Shown: one piece after another, positions 57,501 to 64,000 of the stretch
How the letters are laid out: each line of letters opens with the position of its first letter
How positions within the stretch are numbered: the first letter of the stretch is position 1
Origin: Xiphias gladius
Taxonomy: Eukaryota > Chordata > Actinopteri > Istiophoriformes > Xiphiidae
NCBI RefSeq assembly: GCF_016859285.1
Contig: NC_053418.1
Location: 2,076,001-2,140,000 of the forward strand
Direction: 5' to 3'
Length of the DNA stretch: 64,000 nt
Notes under the pieces: generated by a model
What the model was told of the DNA's origin: nothing
Database searches by the model: none
What the model saw: only the letters and a program-made list of their open reading frames with translations
Translations under genes and position numbers: made by a program

Positions 57501-60500
57501 ATGTCTCTATTCGGGTGACTGTTGGCGGCTGGAACTCTGAGAATGGTACGAAACAAGATAAACTCCCTGTACCTCGTGTTCACCCCACTCCCTGAGGAGC
57601 TCTCGAAGGCTCTGATTCGTGTTGTCAAACATCTCGATCTTCTCTAACAACAACTCCTGCTGCCGTCCCAGTGAAGATGCGTGTAACTTTGATAGCCGCT
57701 TGTCCTAAAAAAAACAAAAGAATAAATAAAAATATGATCATGTGCAGCAAAATAAGTCCCCCTCCTTCATTCACTGTGCATCTCCTGACCAGCTGTTTAC
57801 AGAAAAAGGCGCGTTTGGTGCCAGATTTACCCTGGCGAGGCTGTCGATAGTTTCCTTCAGGGCCGTCAGCTGATTAACCACTGCTACGCCGTCGATTTCT
57901 GCTTCTACGAGCGCCCTCAGGAGCACATCCGTCTCTCTGTGTTGACTCCTCGAATCCGACCTGCAGGCAACATGGAAGATGGAAAAAGAAACAAAATAAA
58001 ACTGAAATACCAGTGTGTGTACACAGATGTCGTCACATGGGACACATTTGTCATTCCTGTTTATTTTTGCAAGGTCAAGTTGCAGCAGAAAGATATATCA
58101 TCCAAGCAAAAACTGGCCTTTAATCAACCCTTACAGTGGCGTTAAGTAACTAAGTACATTTACTCCAGTACTGTACTGAAGTACAATCTTTAGGTATTCA
58201 TACTTTACTTGATTATTTCCTATTAATGCAACTTCTACATTTCAGAGGGGAATATTGTGCTTTGTACTCCACTGCATTTATTCAACGGTTTCATCCTCTA
58301 GTTACTTTTCAGATTAAGACTTTATACAAGAAAAAAAGTTGTTAGCAGTTCCACTAAAGAGTGACTTCCCCTCTAAACTTCTCAGATGGTTTCATTCATA
58401 ATTGTCCAAAAGTGTATCCAAAATTTCATAACAAAGGACTGAATGAATCATTCGAGAAAAGTCAAAAGCAAATAAAGTAGTTAAAAGTAGCTCAACCTCG
58501 AACAGCTGCTACAGTAAAGTGCTGCTCATGCATTGTTGCATCGTCAGTATTGTCTTCGCATTATTTTTAAACTGTGCAATTAGTACTTTTACAGGAGTGA
58601 AGGATCTGAGTTCTTCCCCCGCTACTCAAGACTTACGATGATGAATCTAAACCCACCGTTATATTTGACCCCAGCGAGAAACTTCTTCTGCCTTCCCCGC
58701 AGAAGGTTTTATGTGCTACAGCTGCTCCGCAAATCATTACTCAGGGACAAACTGCTGCGCCCACTAACAAGCACAGCTCACCGGATGAAATAGCACACGT
58801 ACAAAAGTTTTTCAGCGAAAAGAGAAGACTGACAAAGTGCACTGTGTCCTGGAACGTCTTCAGTCTACATAATTTTACTGTATTGTTGTCGAGTCTATTT
58901 TGGGCCACTGTCGATACATTGATGTGTTTGATCTCTGGCAGATCTCTCCCTGTACCATGTAAAGTGTCAGTGGAAGATGGCGACCCAATTTTGATGGGAC
59001 AACAGAAACACACTTATGTCTGCTAAAAGTAAATGGGATGTCCCGTTGTGGATACTGGACAGTTGCAGTATCCACCAAAAGAAGACACGTCATTACAAAA
59101 AAAAAAAAAAGGTCCCCAGAAAAGAAAAGCATCAGACCTAAAGTTGTCTTGAACACTATTAGAATGTGTTAGTGTAGCTTTGCTTCGAATGTGACACATT
59201 GGTAAGAAGCTTTGATATTTCAGGGCTGCTGACGCGGCTCTTACTTCCTTAAACGACGAATGCCTTCCTGCTCTTGGAGTAGGATGCTGAGGTTTTTGGA
59301 TACTGCGGCCATCTCCTCCTCTGGCTCTTCTCCTTCGCGCTGATGTCTGATTCCGCTTCCTGTCTGGTGTGGCACCCTGCTTCTCTGATCGTGAGACGCA
59401 AACAAACGGAACTCATGCTCAGTGAACACACGCAAATGAGGATGTTCCTCTATGGAGGCAAAAGGGGCAAAAGTTAGGAAATTTGTTAAAACATACGCCA
59501 CTTCCTCCTGGTAGTGACAAACACCTCCGTGTTTTAGACCTGAAGAAAAGCCACATGTCATAGCTGTACAGTCTGATAGCAATAGATGACACCTCTGGAA
59601 TCCTGAAGACTAGATTACATCGGGAGCAGGAATTGGGCCAGACCTTCTCAAACTCCTGATGAGGTGATGCATCGGAAACAGTCAACTCCTCATTTTCAAT
59701 TCAGTTCAATTCAGTTTTATTTAGTTAGCGCCAAATCACAACAGAGGTTATCTCAGGGCACTTTTCATGTAGAGCGGGTCTAGACCGGACTCTTTATAGT
59801 TATATTTACAGAGAGCCAACATTCCCCCATGAGCCAGCACTTGGCGACAGTTCCATGTCCAAGGCTTGGTCCCATCTAAATTTAAAATACTTCACAGGGT
59901 CCATCTGAGCAAGGCTGGACTGGCACAAATTTAGCCCGATGTTGCTGACAGCTGTGACAAATCTCCAGATCTCCGTGTGATCCTTTTGTACGTATGTACC
60001 CGGCTTGCCCTGAACTTGTGAGATTCTGGGAGTCATTCTGACAGAAACATTATCCACTCACCTGAAATAGAAATTTTCAGTTCGTCACCTAAAGACGACA
60101 GTTGGACATCTACTCAGAACAACGCTGTTATTTCTGTGTCCTTAATTTCTCGCAGGGGAAAATTGTTTCAGCGGAAATGACAGACTCCACCTGAAGGCAG
60201 GTCCTGGCTATGTGATCTCTTGTCATTCCTGAAACTTTATAAAACTAAAAATTTGGATACTAATGATGGTATACTTTCAGATGTAGGAGGGATGCGTGAA
60301 GAGTTTGTAATGATGAAAAATGTTCAAATGTTTACCTTCCATTGCTCTGAACACGTAATCCATTTTGCATATGTGCTCAATAAAAATATATTTTTTTAAA
60401 CAAAAGATTGAACTCAAATCAAAAAAGTTTGTAATCGAATTCTGAGAACAAAATGTACAACAAGGCTGTGCAATAAGGAATAAATATCTTTACTGGATCC

Positions 60501-61938
60501 TGCAGTCAAACCGGGGGCTGAAATATTTTCTTAAAGGGAAAGATATTCTGGCTCTCAAATATTTAAAGTATTCAGTACTGCCTACTTCACTACCAATAAA
60601 AAATTCTCCATGTCAGTGAATATCTTCAGTTTCATCCAATCTGAGCCAATTCAGAGCGTCAGCAGCCTTTACATGTTTGGAACACGTTTTTTTTGTTGTT
60701 TTTTTTATTAAACTGCAAAATCATACAACACTCTTGCTGTGCCAGAGGTGCACTTATGCCGAATCAGCGCTACAGCATTCGCTGCCCTCATCACCAGTCT
60801 GTCTATCTTACCCCCAGGCTTCTCACAGGGGTCAAAGTTCTGCTCTGCCCGTTACTGTGGCAAATGAAAAATCACACAGAAATTTAAATGAACCTGCCCG
60901 TCCTGTTAGAGGAGCAAACCCCTGCCAGAATATCCCTTCCTCTGGCCAGTTGTATTCATTTGCCAGTATATTTATTAACTCTGGTTGACAGCATGGAAGT
61001 GAGAGATAAACACTACAGTGTAAAGGGACCTGGCACTTGTATGAGCCTACATCTCTTCGGCAGGACAGTCTTCCCGGAGGAATCCACGGCGACCGCACCG
61101 TCGGCCTCCCTCCGTCTCCCTTCACCGGGGCATCTTTTGTCCTGTTCTGCAGAAAAAGGAGACAGATTCCAAAGGTGAAACCCAGCAGACGTATCGCGGC
61201 ATCTTTATTCTCTTAATAATTCAGTCTATGTAATTGATAAAAAAACTGTGTTAAAATGGAAATATTACAAGGTACTGTCACGGATGGACTGCGACACAAC
61301 CCTCTCCCCTCCTACACAGGAGTAAAACCCCCAGACTGGTAGAGACACATAACACACGACATGTTTTGCGTCCCTCTGGAGTAATTTTGCATCCCTCTGT
61401 GCTCATTTTGCGTCTCTTTGTGGTCGTTTGGAGCAGGTCTGTGGATGTTTTGCACCTCTGTACAGTCATTTTGCTTCTCTTTGTTTGAGTTGAGCAGTTC
61501 TTTTATGGTCCTTTCGCGTCTCTTTGTGGTCAATTTGCTTCTGATTTTTTGTCTCTTACGTGGACATTTTGCACCGGAATCCCGGGAAAACCTCGGTCGT
61601 GTGCCCGGTAGGTAATCCACCTGTAGGTACTGTACAGAAACTAACAAACCAGTGCAGCTTTCATCAGGTAACCTGGGTGGTGAATTTCACATAGTAGCTA
61701 CAAAATAATGTACTACGCATTGGATTTATTTAAACTTTGATCGCCATGCGTATGTAAGCAGTAAAAACGTGACCTATAAAAACGTCAAAACTGTATTTCC
61801 ATCTTAATAAACCAGTGTAATAACCTGTGGGGTCTTGCTGGGACTCCTCCTCATATGAACATGTACAGGTGTGGTCTCCGGTACGTGGACATGAACCGGC
61901 GGCGGCGGCGGCGGCGGTGGTGAATCCCGGGTTTTCAT
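48505..61938 (-). CDS. odf2: Outer dense fiber protein 2 / cenexin (mother-centriole appendage protein)
   Basis: Readable coding exons on the minus strand: 61825-61938 (ATG at 61938), 61030-61146, [unresolved 59385-61029], 59245-59384, 57831-57960, 57573-57704, 56883-56957, 56712-56783, 56435-56551, 55182-55385, 53675-53784, 51851-51986, 51372-51482, 50729-50992, 49659-49759, 49341-49503, 48865-48990 and 48505-48651 (stop). These give about 752 residues; human cenexin is slightly over 800. Known role: ODF2/cenexin builds distal and subdistal appendages of the mother centriole, is needed for primary cilia, and forms sperm-tail dense fibres. Seen: the N-terminus MKTRDS, eight Pro, then VHVHVPETTPVHVHM (as in human ODF2); the block SPWIPPGRLS in exon 2; then almost uninterrupted heptad-rich coiled coil. 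The C-terminus LEQSDSTNRSLQNYV...FLKTSYGNVFGDS marks the long cenexin form. The start of exon 59245-59384 (acceptor at 59385) is less sure. Teleosts often keep two odf2 copies; which one this is cannot be told here. Confidence 0.93.
52971..53166. repeat. Two short hairpins in an odf2 intron
   Basis: 52971-53003: GTCCAACTCCACATT, loop AAA, exact inverse. 53130-53166: AACCCAACATTAAGATA, loop CTG, inverse with one mismatch. A tandem GGACCAAGTCT repeat lies between them at about 53000-53025. Confidence 0.85.
53883..54415 (+). mobile_element. Internally deleted Tc1-like element in an odf2 intron
   Basis: Imperfect terminal inverted repeats of about 24 bp (53883-53906, GAGCAAAGGTTTCAGG; 54392-54415, CCTGAAACGTTTGCACAG) flank about 490 bp. 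The interior keeps the 3' part of a Tc1-like transposase gene (TCAACATCAT, AAGAGACAGAAGAC, TTTAAAGGCAAAG), frameshifted. The 5' half of a full element is missing. The insertion is antisense to odf2, between the exons at 53675-53784 and 55182-55385. Confidence 0.75.
57240..57480. repeat. Palindromic ATCGAT-rich dispersed repeat in an odf2 intron
   Basis: TTATTAATCAATCTGCCAG, GATATTTCATTTACAGTG and CTGATTAATTTCTTGATTAG blocks match the family, between the exons at 56883-56957 and 57573-57704. Confidence 0.55.
58132..58630. mobile_element. Tol2-like hAT MITE copy in an odf2 intron
   Basis: Starts near ACAGTGGCGTTAAGTAAC and continues with TAAGTACATTTACTCCAGTA and TACTGAAGTACAATC. It ends around TTAGTACTTTTACAGGAG. 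It lies between the odf2 exons at 57831-57960 and 59245-59384. Confidence 0.6.
59385..61029 (-). other. odf2: Unresolved odf2 exons (N-terminal linker region)
   Basis: Human ODF2 has about 70 residues here (a Ser/Asp-rich stretch and the start of the coiled coil) that must be coded between 61030 and 59384. Candidate minus-strand exons whose phases fit are 60336-60375 (reads HICKMDYVFRAME, phase 0 in, 1 out) and 60191-60228 (reads MTRDHIARTCLQ, phase 1 in, 0 out). Neither resembles the human sequence clearly. A third stretch at about 60765-60835 reads GKIDRLVMRAANAV, reminiscent of the human KIDSLMNAV segment, but a strong donor-like GGGGTAAGA sits inside it. This part is inference. A dispersed teleost repeat occupies about 59695-59830. 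Confidence 0.3.
59695..59835. repeat. Widespread teleost repeat (AATTCAGTTCAATTCAG type)
   Basis: TTCAATTCAGTTTTATTTAG, GCGCCAAATCACAACAG and TCTCAGGGCACTTTTCATG match a very common fish dispersed repeat. It lies in the unresolved part of odf2. Confidence 0.6.
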
Positions 61939-62098
61939 CCTTTCGAGACGTTACAGCAACATTGAGACTGCGTTTCGGATCAACTGAAAGCCAACTAAAA
62001 CCGGATAGCTCGCCATTAGCGTGCTAAGTTACATGTTTCCAATCTCAACTTTTCTCTGCGGAACGGACGGTTGTTTGGAGCGACAAACGAGCCCGCTG

Positions 62099-62133
62099 AT
62101 TGGCTCGTTCGCAAGACCTCGTTCTGTGATTGG
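62099..62133 (-). promoter_or_regulatory. Two CCAAT boxes in the odf2 promoter
   Basis: ATTGG occurs at 62099-62103 and 62129-62133 on the plus strand (CCAAT on the minus strand), 30 bp apart. Both sit in the GATTGG/TGATTGG context favoured by NF-Y. They lie 160-195 bp upstream of the odf2 ATG, between the X-box and the start codon. No TATA box is evident, as usual for such housekeeping promoters. Confidence 0.55.
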
Positions 62134-62155
62134 TGGAAGTGAGTTTTCGATAAGC

Positions 62156-62170
62156 GTTGCCCGTGGTAAC
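62156..62170. promoter_or_regulatory. X-box (RFX-type) motif upstream of odf2
   Basis: GTTGCC, three bases CGT, then GGTAAC: two inverted half-sites with a 3-bp spacer, matching the X-box consensus bound by RFX factors. It lies about 220 bp upstream of the odf2 start codon. RFX2/RFX3 drive many ciliary and centriolar genes, and ODF2/cenexin is a ciliogenesis protein, so a functional site is plausible; binding is inferred. Confidence 0.6.
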
Positions 62171-62269
62171 CGTTGAAAGAAACGGGTAATGGTGCATTCA
62201 CGGAATGCCTGCAAAATGGGAAGAACGGGGAAAACACCCGTTATTCTGACTTGGGAGTTTTCACACATG

Positions 62270-62450
62270 ATCCAAGGTGGAACTAGCACTCAAATCCTTT
62301 TTCTTCAGTAAAAGTAACGTTACTACATTTAAAAAAAATACTCAATTACAAGAAAGAGTGGTACATTAAAAATCCTACTGAAGTAGGTACAGAAGTACAA
62401 TGGCAGTATCAGCAAAATATACTTAAAAACTTTTGTTTTTACTTCTTTCT
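62270..62450. mobile_element. Fragment of Tol2-like hAT MITE
   Basis: AAGGTGGAACTAGCACTC, CAGTAAAAGTAACGTTAC and GAAGTAGGTACAGAAGTAC blocks resemble one end of the hAT-type MITE family. It lies upstream of the odf2 promoter. Confidence 0.5.
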
Positions 62451-62659
62451 TATCTTTGCTCTTTTTGTGAATTTATATACATATATATATATACAGATAG
62501 ATTAAATAAATAATAAAAATAAATAGAATAAAAAATGAATAAATAAAGACTAGATAGACCCATAGCTATAATATGTCCTGAATATACACTGTGCAGTGGT
62601 GGTAATGGTAGTGGTAGACTGTATTACACTACACGTTAGTGCAAGTCAAATCTATGGGC

Positions 62660-62935
62660 AATCATTTTCATGATGGAATGATCTTTTTTAGTCATTTTTT
62701 AAAGAAAGAAATGCTAATATTCTCTGGATCCAGCTTTTCAAATGTGATGATTTTATGCCTTTTTTTATTATACATGATGGTAAACTGAATATTTATGGGT
62801 TTAGGACTGTTGGTCAGACAAAACAAGACATTTGAAGACGTCACCTTGGACTTTAAAAGGCATTTTAAACATTTTAATGAAAAATAATACAATAATAAAA
62901 ATGATGATAAAATAATCAAAATACTCGAATGACTT
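62660..62935. repeat. Palindromic ATCGAT-rich dispersed repeat copy
   Basis: Contains CCAGCTTTTCAAATGTGATG, TGATGGTAAACTGAATAT and GACATTTGAAGACGTCACC blocks, the middle and right part of the family. Confidence 0.5.
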
Positions 62936-63026
62936 GGTAATGAAAACTATATTTAGTTCCAGGCCTGCAACAATATTTAAGCAGCATTTTACTATTGTAG
63001 CTGGTCAAGGTGCAGCTAGTTTCAAC

Positions 63027-64000
63027 TACTCTGGTACGAGTAAAAATCCTGAATTCAAAATCTTCCTTAAGCAAAAGTACAAAAGTATCATCAGCAAAAT
63101 GTACTTAAAACTTCCAAAGTACTAGTTCTACAAAATAATGGCCACTGACCTATATATATTTATATATATTACATAAGAGATGGATAATACTATTTCATCA
63201 CGGTGTAAGCAGCATTCTACTGTTGTAGCTGCTCAAGGTGCAGCTAGTTTAAACTATTTTATGAATTTTTAGATAGTTTAGTCAAGTGGTTCCCAACCTA
63301 GGGGTCCGGCCCCTCCAAAGGACCACCAGATAAATCTGATGGGTCAAGAGATCATTAACGGGAGAAGGAATTATTTGATTTTGTAGTGAAATTTTTAATG
63401 ATTAGTTATTTATATGAAACCATCTGAGAAGTTTAGAGGGGAATTCAGTCTTTAGTGCAACTGCTAACAACTTATAGACAATCTGTGACAATGGGCCCCG
63501 ACTAGACGCTGTTTCCTTGTAACTTGTCACATGTCAAAATGTTTGGAAACTACTGATTTAATTTTTAACAATGTGCTGTATTTGATGAGCTTATTATACA
63601 TTTTTATTTATGTAAAGTCTCACAAAATCTAACTAGTGAAATGTAATGTAAAACTACTCTGGTACGAGTAAAAATCCTGATTTCAAAATCTTCCTTAAGC
63701 AAAAGTACAAAAGTATCATAAGCAAAATGTATTTAAAACTTCCAAAGTACTAGTTCTACAAAATAATGGCCACTGACTTATATATATTTATATATATTAC
63801 ATAAAAGATGGATAATACTATTTAATCACGGTATAAGCAGCATTCTACTGTTGTAGGTGCTCGAGATGGAGCTAATTTTAACTATTTTATATAGTGCTAT
63901 GGAGTTTGGCCAAGTGGCTCCCAACCTAAGGGTTGTGACCCTCCAAAGGGTCAACAGATAAATCTGAGGGGCCGTGAGTTGTTTATGGGAGAAGAAGCAA
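63027..64000. repeat. 628-bp tandem duplication of a MITE-rich unit (runs off window)
   Basis: Sequence from about 63027 recurs at about 63655 with a constant offset of 628 bp: CTGGTACGAG at 63031/63659, CATTCTACTG at 63213/63841, CCAACCTA at 63293/63921. Each unit holds part of a hAT-type MITE and a CAGTGGTT...-type MITE (first copy about 63284-63562). The second unit is cut by the window end. A part of the unit (62985-63026) also precedes the array. Confidence 0.85.

Overview
The window looks like nuclear DNA of a spiny-rayed (percomorph) teleost fish. Genes are split by many introns with GT/AG borders, and microsatellites are frequent. Introns and spacers carry repeat families typical of fish: palindromic ATCGAT-rich dispersed repeats, Tol2-like hAT MITEs, short GTTCCCAACC-ended MITEs and decayed Tc1-like elements. 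I see no bacterial, viral or CRISPR content, and no rRNA or tRNA that I can support.

Three protein-coding genes can be read exon by exon. ptges2 (plus strand, 25507-30596, 7 coding exons, 377 codons) encodes the membrane-anchored, glutaredoxin/GST-like prostaglandin E synthase 2. gle1 (minus strand, 47276 down to 34281, 15 coding exons, about 718 codons) encodes the mRNA export factor and DEAD-box helicase regulator. odf2 (minus strand, 61938 down to 48505, at least 17 readable coding exons) encodes the centriolar appendage protein ODF2/cenexin. One stretch of odf2 near the N-terminus (59385-61029) could not be resolved with confidence. odf2 and gle1 lie head to tail in the order known from the human 9q34.11 region; ptges2 converges tail to tail on gle1.

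Layout: 1-12100 is gene-free, repeat-bearing sequence. 12122-12256 holds a coding-looking minus-strand exon I do not recognise. 12257-23650 is again gene-free, with repeats. 23650-24500 is a CpG-rich block with a possible minus-strand first exon carrying small upstream ORFs. 25507-30980 is ptges2. 31000-34280 is spacer and 3' UTR. 34281-47276 is gle1. 47277-48380 is a short spacer. 48380-62040 is odf2. The odf2 promoter, with an X-box (RFX-type) motif and two CCAAT boxes, follows at about 62050-62170. The right edge (62270-64000) is a pile of MITEs with a 628-bp tandem duplication running off the window.

The three genes do not form one pathway. I found no convincing undescribed system. The points most worth a second look are the X-box upstream of odf2, a GC-AG intron in gle1, the unidentified minus-strand exon(s) left of ptges2, several long near-perfect hairpins, and the repeat structures.
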